Assembly: GCA_018240065.1 (NCBI GenBank)
Contig: JAFEGH010000007.1
Coordinates: forward strand, 1-64,000
Length of the DNA stretch: 64,000 nt
Direction: 5' to 3'
Origin: Verrucomicrobiota bacterium
GTDB lineage: Bacteria > Chlamydiota > Chlamydiia > Chlamydiales > Rhabdochlamydiaceae
The position numbers and the translations under genes are program-made. The first letter of the stretch is position 1, and each line of letters starts with the position of its first letter. Under the pieces are notes generated by a model. That model ran no database searches. It was not told the DNA's origin and worked only from the letters and a program-made list of their open reading frames with translations. Below are positions 52,943 through 61,989 of the stretch, piece by piece.

Positions 52943-54574
52943 GTGATCAAACGACTCACTCTGAATAATCTGGTTTTAGTCGACTCCTGCGAAATCGACT
53001 TTGGCACCTCTTTCAATGCCGTCACCGGCGAAACGGGTGCAGGAAAGACCGCGCTAATCGAGGCAATCGGTCTGGCTTTAGGAGAGCGCGCGGACAGCGG
53101 GCTGATCCGCAAAGGATGCGACAAGGCCCACGTCGAGGTGTCCTTCGACATCGACGCCTTGCCCTACATTCAAGAGATGCTCGAAGAGGCAGGCCTTTCC
53201 ACAGGAAAAGACGAGGAACTTGTCATCCGCAGAGAGATCTCCAAAGAAGGAAAAAACCGCGCCTTCGTCAATTGCCGCATGGCCACGCTTCCCTTCTTGA
53301 ATAAGATCGGCGCTTCATTGATCGACCTGATCGGCCAGCACGCCCATCAGACGCTTCGCACAAATGATTCACAGCGATCGATCGTCGACCTGTTCGGCAG
53401 CTTGGAAGACATTCTTAAAGATTTCCAATCTTCCTACGAAAAAGAGAAAGAGCGCCTCAAAAAACTTGAAGAGCTGCAGCAGCTTTCTTCTCACCGCGAG
53501 AGGGACGAAGACACCTGGCGCTTCCAGCTGGAAGAAATAGAATCCGTCGCCCTTAAAAAAGGAGAAGAGGAAGAGGCCTTCGAGAAATATCAAAAGCTTG
53601 CCCACTCCCGCGAGCTTGCCGAAAAGATCGACCTGGCGCTCAAAGGACTCTCCGAGAGCTCGCATGCCGTCATCCCTCAGGTTTCCCGGTACATCAAAGC
53701 GATCGATTCCCTTCTCACCTATGACAAAACTTTGAGCGACGCCTCCACGCTGCTGCATGAGTCCCACATCGCCCTATCGGAAGCCCTCCGCTCGCTGCAA
53801 TCCTACTCCCAGAACATCGATTCCGATCCCCATGCTTTTCAGCATCTGGAAAACCGTCTCGGCGCCATCTCGCGCCTCAAGCGAAAATATGGCCAGTCGT
53901 TCGAGGAAATCGAAACCTACCGCCTTAAAATTCAGAGCGAATTGAAACGGCTTGAGAACATCTCCGAGGAACTAAAAGCAGCCGAACTCTCGTTAGAAAT
54001 TGCAAGAGGCGAGACAAATGAAAAAGCAAAGCTGCTCACATCAAAACGCAAAGAGGCCGCGCTCAAGCTCCAGCAGACACTCACAACCCAGCTCCAGCAC
54101 CTGAATATGAGCGGAGCGGAAGTGATCATTGAAATCGTAGAGAGTGCGCGCCACCATGGCGGCGATGACACGGTCCAATTCTGGCTGAAGGCCAATACTG
54201 GCGAGCATCCCGGCCTTGTCAAAGAGCACTCCAGCGGAGGAGAGCTCTCCCGCCTGCTTTTTGCCATCAAGATCGCACTGGCGGAAAAGAACAATACGCC
54301 GACTCTCATCTTCGATGAGATCGACGCCAACGTCGGCGGCAAGACAGCGACCATCATCGGGGAAAAGTTGCAGGAGCTCGGCAAATGCCGGCAGGTGATC
54401 TGCATCACCCATTTCCCTCAGGTCGCCTCCAAAGCAAACGAGCACTTCAATGTAGAGAAAATCGAGACAGACGGACGCACGCTAACCGAGATCAAACATT
54501 TAAACAAGAAACAGCGCGAACAGGAACTGCTCCGCATGATTGGGGGGGAAAAGCTCGATTTTAGCGTAAGATAG
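52943..54574 (+). CDS. recN: DNA repair protein RecN
   Basis: SMC-like ATPase acting in double-strand-break repair. 543 residues: Walker A G-E-T-G-A-G-K-T at 29-36, long coiled-coil arms (about 150-350), signature S-S-G-G-E-L-S-R, and Walker B T-L-I-F-D-E-I-D-A-N-V-G-G. The start is GTG, set by AGGGAG (52931-52936) six bases upstream. The N-terminal text I-K-R-L-T-L-N-N-L-V-L-V is standard. It stands alone. Confidence 0.95.
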   Translation: MIKRLTLNNLVLVDSCEIDFGTSFNAVTGETGAGKTALIEAIGLALGERADSGLIRKGCDKAHVEVSFDIDALPYIQEMLEEAGLSTGKDEELVIRREISKEGKNRAFVNCRMATLPFLNKIGASLIDLIGQHAHQTLRTNDSQRSIVDLFGSLEDILKDFQSSYEKEKERLKKLEELQQLSSHRERDEDTWRFQLEEIESVALKKGEEEEAFEKYQKLAHSRELAEKIDLALKGLSESSHAVIPQVSRYIKAIDSLLTYDKTLSDASTLLHESHIALSEALRSLQSYSQNIDSDPHAFQHLENRLGAISRLKRKYGQSFEEIETYRLKIQSELKRLENISEELKAAELSLEIARGETNEKAKLLTSKRKEAALKLQQTLTTQLQHLNMSGAEVIIEIVESARHHGGDDTVQFWLKANTGEHPGLVKEHSSGGELSRLLFAIKIALAEKNNTPTLIFDEIDANVGGKTATIIGEKLQELGKCRQVICITHFPQVASKANEHFNVEKIETDGRTLTEIKHLNKKQREQELLRMIGGEKLDFSVR

Positions 54575-54726
54575 TTGCTAAAACTCCCATTTCGCATCTA
54601 GAAGTGAATGCGAATGAAAAACAATGATCCCATCTGAGCCAATATTAGGGACATGAGATGATGTTTGATCAACACTCGGGCGCAACTAAGAACCTAAAAT
54701 CTAAAGTTATATAGATATAAAAGAGG

Positions 54727-55791
54727 TTATACCTTCTTCTGTCGTCTCTGGTTGTCATATTCAGTAAAAAGAGCTCTGGCTTCTTTAGGCGAGCAATTCA
54801 CCAAATCTGTAACTCTCTGCGCATCCCATTCATAGAGAAGGACCAATTTGCCACCCTCTTGCTGTTTAAATTCATCAACAGTAAGTTTTGCATCCTTCAA
54901 CTGTTCTGCTTTGACAAATTGCTGCTTACAAGTTGCGCGAACTTTTTCCGCCGTCTGCGTGGTCCACTGATCTAAAATATCAGTATCTTCTAGATTGTAT
55001 TCATCGAGTAAAACAACACTAACCCCTTCCTGTGTCAGTCCTTCGGAAGGCAGTCCTAATGAAGTAAACTTCTTACCCTCAGTTGAGCTGTCGACGCAGA
55101 GGGCATTAAATCCCTGAGCGATTCCGAAAGGATGTTTGGACAGATAAGTATTGGCATTGTAAATATAGACTTGCGTGCCTTTCTTAATTTCAGAGGAATC
55201 AGGATTTGCTTTCGCAATATGACGCTTCAAGAGATTGAGAGGATTAACTAAAACACTTGAGTCGATGACCAAAGGGGTTTGTGAATTTTCAGCGAATAGC
55301 AGATCGAATTTCTCGGGACCTAAAATAGATAGAAGCGCTGCATACTGCGCAATTTGGCATGCCTCCCCGCAACCGATTAAGCTGATTCCCTCTTTTGCAG
55401 TCTTAATTGCTTCACTTGGACTGACTCCCTTTTTCAGAAGAAAAACATGTCTTAGATTCTTCGAAGCAGAATCGGTTATTGGACACTGGGAAACAGGCAT
55501 CCTATCAAAGTGTTTATGTGAGAGATATCCTTCATAAAAACTATCCCGATCCTTAAACCATTTTAAGCGTGCAGGAGCTCCTGGGTCGGTAGACTGCTTC
55601 AACTGGATAGAGTACTCATGAGGGTAAAAAATACCCTTTGCCAGAGCGCTTTGTTTCTTTCTTGTTATATTTTCAGAAACTATCGACTGAATCGCAACCA
55701 CTGTGGAATCAGCCAAGCGAGTTTCGATCTCGTTAACTTTCAAAGGAGTCATTTGGGAAGAGGAACCGGATCCATTTACTTTTAATGACAT
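54727..55791 (-). CDS. Putative effector with faint Tgl-transglutaminase-like features
   Basis: 354 residues from the ATG at 55791, which follows AGGGTGAG; an earlier ATG at 55830 has no site. No signal peptide. Counted from that ATG, a helix with G-C141-G-E-A-C145-Q-I-A-Q-Y-A-A-L-L...F-D-L-L-F is followed by strands K-K-G-T-Q-V-Y-I-Y-N-A-N-T-Y and K-H220-P-F-G-I-A-Q-G-F-N. This order, Cys at a helix start and then a G-x-x-V-Y-x-x-N strand and a His-Gly-Ile strand, recalls the spore transglutaminase Tgl. The similarity is weak and by eye only. It is divergent from the methyltransferase-ankyrin gene. Confidence 0.5.
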   Translation of the reverse strand: MSLKVNGSGSSSQMTPLKVNEIETRLADSTVVAIQSIVSENITRKKQSALAKGIFYPHEYSIQLKQSTDPGAPARLKWFKDRDSFYEGYLSHKHFDRMPVSQCPITDSASKNLRHVFLLKKGVSPSEAIKTAKEGISLIGCGEACQIAQYAALLSILGPEKFDLLFAENSQTPLVIDSSVLVNPLNLLKRHIAKANPDSSEIKKGTQVYIYNANTYLSKHPFGIAQGFNALCVDSSTEGKKFTSLGLPSEGLTQEGVSVVLLDEYNLEDTDILDQWTTQTAEKVRATCKQQFVKAEQLKDAKLTVDEFKQQEGGKLVLLYEWDAQRVTDLVNCSPKEARALFTEYDNQRRQKKV

Positions 55792-56111
55792 ACTCACCCT
55801 ACCATTGTTATTGAAAGAAATTATAATCAATCGCTATTTTCAATAAAACAAAATAATCCAAACTGAAATTTAATCATCACATGCATTTATAGATAAAAGA
55901 TTATTAACAAACTAAATCACTTATAATTAATCACTTGCGACCCATTTCACCAAGCCACCAGCAATTTTTCCGAAAAAAATCAAATTGAATATATCACTAT
56001 TAAACCTAAATTTACTTCGTATAATTTAAACTTTGATAAATTAATTTAACAAAAAAATAAACAAGAGATATACAATTTAATCACATTTAAAAATTAACAA
56101 GGAAATTAAAC
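55792..56111. other. 320-bp AT-rich region between two divergent putative effectors
   Basis: No gene. Extremely AT-rich, with many TTAAT/ATTAA words. It contains TTATAATTAATCAC followed by TTGCGA (55921-55940), matching the leader at 35478. Both divergent promoters must lie here. Confidence 0.55.
55921..55940 (+). promoter_or_regulatory. Shared leader word, copy 2
   Basis: TTATAATTAATCAC (55921-55934) followed at once by TTGCGA (55935-55940), 171 bp before the gene at 56112. Copy 1 has three extra bases between the two parts. Confidence 0.4.
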
Positions 56112-57851
56112 ATGGCCGCTCCCCTATGCAATTCACTGACCAAGCAATCAGGTATCGACGTGAAATCCTTAGATCCAACAAAAAGGCCTCCTGCACTTCA
56201 ATCCATTGTGAACAGCGCGTTCCAAAGTCGAGTAGGATTTACAAGGAGTTCTTGGGACGCATTTAACGGATACAAATTTTATGGGATGTGCTTAGTCGAC
56301 GAGCAAAAACTGTTAAAAGAGATGATTTTAAAAGCTTATCCCAATCGCAAAAATTTTAATGTAATTGAGATTGGCGCAGGAGAATTTCAATGGGGAAAAG
56401 CAATGGCTGATTTCATTGAAAAAGATCCCGATCTGCCAAAAGACATCACAGTAAAAATCCTTAACCTTAGAGCAGAGTCAAATCCAGACAATCTCTATAT
56501 CAAAACGGATCGATGCGAAATCTATAATTATGGGGCTTTCAAGTCTGAAGATCTTTTGAAAGAATTGTCTAAAAATGGACATCATTTGGAAGATGAAGTG
56601 GATTTAGTTGTCTCTAGGTGGTGTTTTAGGCATTTAGCTGACCCTGTTGGAACATTCGTCCAAACTGTTCAATTACTCCGCCCTGGGTCGGGAGTCTTTC
56701 TTGGCGATGGATTTATCTTCCTGTATGAAAATGAAAAATTAGGTGAGGCCGATCACAATGAACACTTAACCCGCCTAATGCTGGATTCCAAGTCCCCATT
56801 TTTAATGCTAAAACACGACGAATGCCGTTCATTAAATCAATTTGTATTGAAACGATTAAATCAAATTCCAGCCTGCGCTTTGCCAATGAGCTATGATAGA
56901 ACTGAAACTGATGTTCAAAACCATCAGATTGGTTCTGAATGCGTCACAACATTTAAAAGATCCCCGCAAGCAACCGACAATCTTAAGATCCTCTCGCCTA
57001 CAAATTATCGCACCTTATATGGAGATAAAGAACTTTTCAATGAATTGCAATCTATGAAGGTTCTTACTGTGCCGAATTTAGATTGGCGCCCAATTTTGAG
57101 AAAGGAAAACCTTCATGACGATGATCTCCGTAAAGCCGCCATTTCAGGTGACTTGGAACGTGCCCGGGAATGCTTGTTTTATGACATTTCTCCCTATCAA
57201 AAAGATGAGCTCGGTTGCACCCCGTTTCATTTGTCTATAAAGAATGGACATCCAGAGGTAAGCGAACTTTTCCTTAGCACCCCAAGTATATTAACTTTTA
57301 CTGACATAGATGGAAAAAGTCCACTTCATTATGCCGCTATGTTTGATATGGAAGGGACCATTGTTAATAAAATCGCTCAGAAAAAAGTTAGATTGAATGC
57401 AAAAGATCATTCTATGAAAACAGCGGTTGATTTAGCGATAGAAGCTAAAAACCTTAAAGCGATTGTAGCCTTATTTGAATCTAGTGCAAATTTCACTCGA
57501 GAAAATTGGGAATCCCTGAAAGACGACTCATTTGCTTGCATTCACGAAACTTTAGGGATTATAAACAAAGAATCTGAAACTCACTCCCTTAAACAAGTGA
57601 TGAATTTGATCAAAGAAGGAAATCTCGTCGTCCTCTATCAGTATGGAGGTGATGCGATTATGTACAATTCCGAATCAAAACAACCGACTCAAAAGCTAAT
57701 TTATATTCATATTAATCCACAATCCGGTCCCCTTTTAAATGAAGACGAATGGCTCTTCTATATTAGACAAGCAGGCCACAGCCACGTTCCCTTTGACAAG
57801 GAGAAGATCAAACAGAAACAGTTTACAGAAGTTCTTAAGTACAATGGCTAA
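56112..57851 (+). CDS. Methyltransferase-ankyrin fusion, putative effector
   Basis: 579 residues. Residues about 80-200 are a class I SAM methyltransferase core: motif I N-V-I-E-I-G-A-G-E-F-Q-W-G (83-95), and motif IV and following V-D-L-V-V-S-R-W-C-F-R-H-L-A-D-P...L-L-R-P-G-S-G-V. Residues about 335-460 contain three to four ankyrin repeats: L-R-K-A-A-I-S-G-D-L-E-R-A, G-C-T-P-F-H-L-S-I-K-N-G-H-P-E-V, G-K-S-P-L-H-Y-A-A-M, and a worn fourth. The last 100 residues are unrecognised. Ankyrin repeats are typical protein-binding units of effectors in intracellular bacteria, which suggests a host protein target. Ribosome site AAGGAA. AT-rich leader. Confidence 0.75.
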   Translation: MAAPLCNSLTKQSGIDVKSLDPTKRPPALQSIVNSAFQSRVGFTRSSWDAFNGYKFYGMCLVDEQKLLKEMILKAYPNRKNFNVIEIGAGEFQWGKAMADFIEKDPDLPKDITVKILNLRAESNPDNLYIKTDRCEIYNYGAFKSEDLLKELSKNGHHLEDEVDLVVSRWCFRHLADPVGTFVQTVQLLRPGSGVFLGDGFIFLYENEKLGEADHNEHLTRLMLDSKSPFLMLKHDECRSLNQFVLKRLNQIPACALPMSYDRTETDVQNHQIGSECVTTFKRSPQATDNLKILSPTNYRTLYGDKELFNELQSMKVLTVPNLDWRPILRKENLHDDDLRKAAISGDLERARECLFYDISPYQKDELGCTPFHLSIKNGHPEVSELFLSTPSILTFTDIDGKSPLHYAAMFDMEGTIVNKIAQKKVRLNAKDHSMKTAVDLAIEAKNLKAIVALFESSANFTRENWESLKDDSFACIHETLGIINKESETHSLKQVMNLIKEGNLVVLYQYGGDAIMYNSESKQPTQKLIYIHINPQSGPLLNEDEWLFYIRQAGHSHVPFDKEKIKQKQFTEVLKYNG

Positions 57852-57928
57852 TAGAGGATGATGAAAAGAAGGGGGCCTCTCGGCGCAAGCTGGATAGGCC
57901 GTCTGCCTAGAGCCGCATGCCAAAATGC

Positions 57929-58717
57929 TTATTTATTCCCAGTCACATAGTACACGTGGAACTCTTCATGGAAGCCGTCAGGTCGGCTCTGCTCTTCAAG
58001 TTCGACAGATAGCTCTTGCTTCAGCGTTTGGCGCTGCTCTTCGGTCAGTTTTTCCAATGTACTGCGCGAAGCCCGCAATGAGAGGCACTCCCACCAGTGA
58101 TCGAAGTTGGCATAGGTATGATCGAGCCAATCGGGAACAATCTCCAGGGAAGAAAAACCGGAAATGTGGAAAAGCTCTCTCAATTCTTCTTCGTCCGGCA
58201 TCGGATGGGGATAGACCCTGGGATCGACGCCCAGCGAAATGATCTTATTTTTCAAAAGACGCCGCGGCACGTCTATCTCTCCCCAAGTGGAAATGGCGAG
58301 CTTTCCCCCAGGCTTTAACACGCGCTTGAACTCCGACATCGCCTGCTTCCTATCTTCGAAAAAGAAAAGGGCAAACCCACAGTAAACGATATCGAAAGTG
58401 CCATCCTCAAAATCCAGGGCTTCTGCATCCATGCAATAAAGGACGGCGTTCTCCTCTCTGATTTCCTTGCGGGTCTCTTCGATCATTGCCGAACTGATGT
58501 CGATGCCGACTGCTTTACCTTCTTTTCCCACGCATTTCAGCGCGTGCTTTAAAATCGCCCCCCTTCCTGTCGCTGCATCGAGAATACATGCACCTGGGAA
58601 TCCTTTAGCGCGTTCATGCAGACGCTTAGCAAAAATGTCAAAATAATGGGTTCCGAATCCGCCGTAATCAGCGGCGCTGCGATTAAAAACGTCTGTGATG
58701 TGCGCTTTATAGTTCAT
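57929..58717 (-). CDS. UbiE-like SAM-dependent methyltransferase
   Basis: 262 residues, class I fold with intact motifs: I-L-D-A-A-T-G-R-G-A-I (motif I), V-G-I-D-I-S-S-A-M (motif II), M-D-A-E-A-L-D-F, F-D-I-V-Y-C-G-F-A-L (motif IV), and R-V-L-K-P-G-G-K-L-A-I-S. The opening F-N-R-S-A-A-D-Y-G is common in UbiE/BioC-type enzymes. Substrate unknown. The ribosome site is weak. It ends 77 bp from the convergent methyltransferase-ankyrin gene; the two are not related beyond the fold. Confidence 0.85.
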   Translation of the reverse strand: MNYKAHITDVFNRSAADYGGFGTHYFDIFAKRLHERAKGFPGACILDAATGRGAILKHALKCVGKEGKAVGIDISSAMIEETRKEIREENAVLYCMDAEALDFEDGTFDIVYCGFALFFFEDRKQAMSEFKRVLKPGGKLAISTWGEIDVPRRLLKNKIISLGVDPRVYPHPMPDEEELRELFHISGFSSLEIVPDWLDHTYANFDHWWECLSLRASRSTLEKLTEEQRQTLKQELSVELEEQSRPDGFHEEFHVYYVTGNK

Positions 58718-58718
58718 C

Positions 58719-58808
58719 TACTCAAAACAGTTTGGCTGCTCATCAGCAGCGCGATTTAATGATCGCAAACGACCCAAAACCAAATTTTCGATACGGTTTA
58801 GGCATAGG
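58719..58808. repeat. Dispersed hairpin repeat, copy 3 (diverged)
   Basis: The right block 58775-58808 matches copy 1 (7722-7755) at 26 of 34 positions without a gap, and the left block starting TACTCAAAACA matches its left arm. The interior differs and the outer stem is poor. Confidence 0.5.
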
Positions 58809-58893
58809 ATTGGAATTTAACATCGATACCCTTTTTTTAAAATCTTCGAGTCTACATAATGCATGGAATATTTAGGTTTGATAGGAGCGCCTT

Positions 58894-59790
58894 GTGAGAC
58901 TGATCTACTTAGCCCCGCTGTTTTTATTAACGACATCCTATGAATTGATCACCGATTACAGTTTCGTCAATAAAAAGCACCCTGTCCACTTCGATGGCGA
59001 GTTTCGCGACGTTGGCAAGGCCAAGTTCTACACCCACCCTGTCAAAGGCTCCCATGCGGAGTACCAGGACGCCCACGCTTTCCTGTACTACTCCCATTAC
59101 CTCACACCGGACAATTCGCTCAGTTGGAAAGTCGGCTACTCCTTCCTCGACTTCAACTGGCTCCAGAACCCTCGCTTCAAAGAGAGCGACTACCATTTTG
59201 CAAGCGCATCGCTCGGATGGGTCTCCACATCCGTCACTGACTGGCGCTGGATTTTGGCCACAGGCGTCTCGGTCGACGCGCAAACCTTCGATTTCGGTCA
59301 ATCGGGCGTCTATTACGGCTTGATGTGGGGACGCTATGCTTTTTCCCAGACCATTGGCATGCATTTAGGCTGGGCAGGTTATGTTGGCGTGGAGAATGGA
59401 TACCTTCTTCCCATCGTCGGGATCGACTGGAGAGCAGGGAAACGCTGGCAGTTCAACGCGATCTTTCCAGTCAACGTCTCGATTGAGTACCTCTTCAACA
59501 AATACTGGTCATCGGCGCTTGAGATCGCGACCTTTGGACGTCCATACCGTTTTCCGATGCGCATCCATGGAGGGATCGATCGGTACCGCAACGGAATCTT
59601 CGAGGTCTACTCCAAGGGGTTGGAACTCGACATGAAATTTAAGACGGGTGGAGGTTTCCTCGCCTCATTTGGCGGCGGCTGGAACTTCGGCGGCTGGATC
59701 CTGATCAAAGACCATGACAACCATCATGGCAAATACTACAAATACGAGGGAGCTCCCTATGTCCAGGCAAAACTCGCCTTCTCTTTCTAA
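58894..59790 (+). CDS. Outer-membrane beta-barrel protein, DUF6268-like
   Basis: 298 residues starting at GTG with AGGAG seven bases upstream. After a short N-terminal hydrophobic segment (about 3-15, a probable signal peptide), the sequence shows about a dozen alternating strands rich in Tyr, Trp and Gly, and ends in L-A-F-S-F, the C-terminal Phe recognised by the BAM machinery. It resembles the DUF6268 barrel group found in Bacteroidetes and chlamydiae. Function unknown; likely porin-like or structural. The downstream gene starts inside its 3' end. Confidence 0.75.
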   Translation: MRLIYLAPLFLLTTSYELITDYSFVNKKHPVHFDGEFRDVGKAKFYTHPVKGSHAEYQDAHAFLYYSHYLTPDNSLSWKVGYSFLDFNWLQNPRFKESDYHFASASLGWVSTSVTDWRWILATGVSVDAQTFDFGQSGVYYGLMWGRYAFSQTIGMHLGWAGYVGVENGYLLPIVGIDWRAGKRWQFNAIFPVNVSIEYLFNKYWSSALEIATFGRPYRFPMRIHGGIDRYRNGIFEVYSKGLELDMKFKTGGGFLASFGGGWNFGGWILIKDHDNHHGKYYKYEGAPYVQAKLAFSF

Positions 59791-60400
59791 CAAACTCGCG
59801 ATTTATTTAGCGGGAAGCATCAAGAAAGGACATGAACCACCCTCAGAGCTCTTCTGGACAGACGAAGAGACCTCCGTGCTCAAAGACGCTCTCAAAGAGT
59901 ATGAGCTTGCGTTTTTGAACCCGGCTCTTCGATGCGACGACCTTTCTGTCCAGGCCTCCGTCTTCGGCAGGGACTTGCTGATGGTCTACTCCAGCGACTT
60001 CGTCCTCGTCGATGTCAGACAGCGCCGAGGGATCGGCGTCGGGTCGGAAATGATGTGGGCCAAGGTCAATAGAGTCCCAGTGATCGCCTATGCCCCCATG
60101 GACTCCCATTACCGGATGTCCAGAGCCTCGGTCTTGGGCGTCGAAGTGAAAGACTGGGTCCATCCCTTTGTCGAGTCCCTAAGCGACTATATCGCTGGCA
60201 GCCTCACCGATGCCGCAGCCTGGATACAGGCGTATGTCACTGGAAAAGCAACCAAGATCAAAGGGCCCGAGCACATGCAGGAAGCCATGGCCCTCTACAA
60301 GACAACGCAATACGCATGCGACATTCCAATGCAGGAACTCGTCGAGAACTCTGAGGCATTAAAGCACCGCGTCTTGCGGGCAACGGGTGTGAAGATATAA
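59759..60400 (+). CDS. Nucleoside 2-deoxyribosyltransferase-like protein
   Basis: 213 residues from the ATG at 59759, preceded by GGGAG; an ATG at 59714 would add 15 residues from the barrel gene. The start of the fold reads L-A-I-Y-L-A-G-S-I, and later V-Y-S-S-D-F-V-L-V-D-V-R...G-V-G-S-E-M-M-W-A, matching the family that transfers deoxyribose between bases: the D and the G-x-x-x-E pattern hold the sugar and catalytic Glu. The exact reaction is unsure, since related folds hydrolyse nucleotides. It overlaps the barrel gene by 32 bp. A hairpin follows at 60411. Confidence 0.7.
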   Translation: MSRQNSPSLSNKLAIYLAGSIKKGHEPPSELFWTDEETSVLKDALKEYELAFLNPALRCDDLSVQASVFGRDLLMVYSSDFVLVDVRQRRGIGVGSEMMWAKVNRVPVIAYAPMDSHYRMSRASVLGVEVKDWVHPFVESLSDYIAGSLTDAAAWIQAYVTGKATKIKGPEHMQEAMALYKTTQYACDIPMQELVENSEALKHRVLRATGVKI

Positions 60401-60410
60401 ACTTCTGAAA

Positions 60411-60437
60411 GGGACAGCCCAGAAACCGGGCTGCCCC
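60411..60437. terminator. Hairpin between convergent genes
   Basis: GGGACAGCCC (60411-60420) pairs with GGGCTGCCCC (60428-60437) with one mismatch and a 7-nt loop. It lies between the stops of two convergent genes. No clear T-run. Confidence 0.6.
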
Positions 60438-60445
60438 AGGTCCAA

Positions 60446-61042
60446 CTATTGGGAGAGTTGGAAAGATTCTACGAACTTATTGTAGTGCCCTTCATCGTAG
60501 TTCTGCACTTCGCATTCCATCGCCATCAGGTACAGGCTGTTCTTCACCATCAAAGCGCGCCCTTTGAAGTAGACGCTGCCTGTGCGAATGAAGAAATCGA
60601 GGGCTTCATGGCCACCGACAAGCGAGAGGTCGGCGAAAATGAGCTGATTGTTGGGATTATGGGTCAAGATCCCATTCAAAAACCCTTCGAGGCTCATCCG
60701 TGCATAGCTTTCATCGACGAAGTCGGGATATTGCGCAATCAGCAGAAGGAAGACAGTCTTCTGGTCGATGGCTGAAATGTAGGCGTCGTATTTCAGATCG
60801 AATCCCTCTTCAGGCAATCGCAATTTTTCTGAAAGATGGTCTGGATATTTTGGGAATTGCATCGTGCAATTTCCGACAACAGAGTGGAACTCCTGCCATA
60901 GGGCATCGTTCTTCTGAATTGGCTTAGCGGTTTTCTCAACTGTTTTCTCGCTGCCTGCGACAAGCGGGCTGAACGACATCAATAACCCTGCTGCTGACGT
61001 GATCGCGATCCCTTTGATTGCATCGTACATATTCTTACTCAT
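60446..61042 (-). CDS. Secreted hypothetical protein
   Basis: 198 residues from the ATG at 61042 (61048 is the alternative); GGGAGAG lies upstream. Residues about 8-30 form a signal peptide ending in L-V-A-G-S. The mature part is mixed alpha/beta, with W-Q-E-F-H-S-V-V-G-N-C-T-M-Q-F-P-K-Y-P and Y-D-A-Y-I-S-A. I do not recognise the family. It follows the Yip1-family gene by a few bases in the same operon, so an envelope role is plausible. Confidence 0.7.
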   Translation of the reverse strand: MSKNMYDAIKGIAITSAAGLLMSFSPLVAGSEKTVEKTAKPIQKNDALWQEFHSVVGNCTMQFPKYPDHLSEKLRLPEEGFDLKYDAYISAIDQKTVFLLLIAQYPDFVDESYARMSLEGFLNGILTHNPNNQLIFADLSLVGGHEALDFFIRTGSVYFKGRALMVKNSLYLMAMECEVQNYDEGHYNKFVESFQLSQ

Positions 61043-61060
61043 ATCCATCTCTCCCATTTA

Positions 61061-61699
61061 TTAATTATTTACAGCGCCTGTTCCCCATATCGCCCAACCC
61101 GCCAGCCAGATGATCGCTACGATCAAGACAAACGGAATGAGGACATTGAGAAGGGCCCTCCATACTGAAAAACCATGCACCTCTGCCAATCCATTCAGCA
61201 GAATGATAAATCCCCAAATCGAAACGATCGATTCAATCAGCATGACCAGGAAAAGGATCCCGGCCTGATAGCCGATAAATTGCGTTTCGGAAAAGTCTTT
61301 GTTGAACACCTGTGCGCCAAATACACCCAAAAGGACAATCCACATCAATACGGTGACGAAATTGGGGACATTCGACCATGCGACAGCGGCGCGGACCGAT
61401 TGGAAGTTCCCTTTACCGCCGATCCAGCGGCCAGTGAACTGCAGCAGCCAGGCAGAAATTGAAATCCCGATCATCCCTAAGAAAGTGCAAACCACAAGCG
61501 AGCCGATCAGGACAGCCCAAACCGGAATCACGGAAGCCAGGGCAATACTCTGAGCGAGATTGAAAGCAAGCGGCAGGCCATAAATTGCCGACAGGATCAG
61601 AAAGCCATATTTGGAATCCGTATTGACAATGGAACGGATTGTTTTTTTCGGCTCCGTCCAGATTCTAAGCCAGGGATTCCCTTCTACACTTTTCGCCAT
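61061..61699 (-). CDS. Yip1-family membrane protein
   Basis: 212 residues with five hydrophobic segments (about 32-50, 58-85, 110-130, 143-165, 180-205). The N-terminal W-L-R-I-W-T-E-P-K-K-T-I-R-S-I is the hallmark of bacterial Yip1-domain proteins, whose function is unknown; in eukaryotes the fold serves membrane trafficking. AGGAGG lies eight bases before the ATG. It begins a two-gene unit with the secreted protein downstream. Confidence 0.82.
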   Translation of the reverse strand: MAKSVEGNPWLRIWTEPKKTIRSIVNTDSKYGFLILSAIYGLPLAFNLAQSIALASVIPVWAVLIGSLVVCTFLGMIGISISAWLLQFTGRWIGGKGNFQSVRAAVAWSNVPNFVTVLMWIVLLGVFGAQVFNKDFSETQFIGYQAGILFLVMLIESIVSIWGFIILLNGLAEVHGFSVWRALLNVLIPFVLIVAIIWLAGWAIWGTGAVNN

Positions 61700-61989
61700 T
61701 AGATCCTCCTATCGCGCTATTAACATTATTTATCGACCCATGTTCTAATAATAAAAGCAAATAATTAACTGTTCAACAAAATAATAAAAAATAAACAAAA
61801 CGCGCTAAAATATAATTACTTCGAAAATGAAAATAAAAAAAAGAGCGCCCGACTCATTTCTGAATCGGGCGCCCTTTGAGAAAAAGAGAAGAAAAATTAA
61901 GTGACAGGATCCCTATCAACTTGAGTATATCGATCCCCAAAGAACCCATCCATCGACTGAAACTTATGATTAGGATAGGTTGAGGGAAG
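61700..61989. other. 290-bp intergenic region
   Basis: AT-rich on the left (61735-61845), presumably carrying the promoter of the Yip1-family operon, then the terminator at 61833-61875. Nothing else supportable. Confidence 0.5.
61833..61875 (-). terminator. Intrinsic terminator of the acidic-protein gene
   Basis: GCGCCCGA (61845-61852) pairs with TCGGGCGC (61865-61872), extended inside by TCA/TGA. On the minus strand a T-run follows (complement of the A-run 61833-61842). Confidence 0.8.

Noticed and set aside
54650-54726. An 18-codon frame after recN
   Set aside because: No ribosome site and no terminator of its own; too short to support.
57852-57928. A tRNA gene or terminator between the two methyltransferase genes
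   Set aside because: No cloverleaf elements and no stem followed by a T-run.
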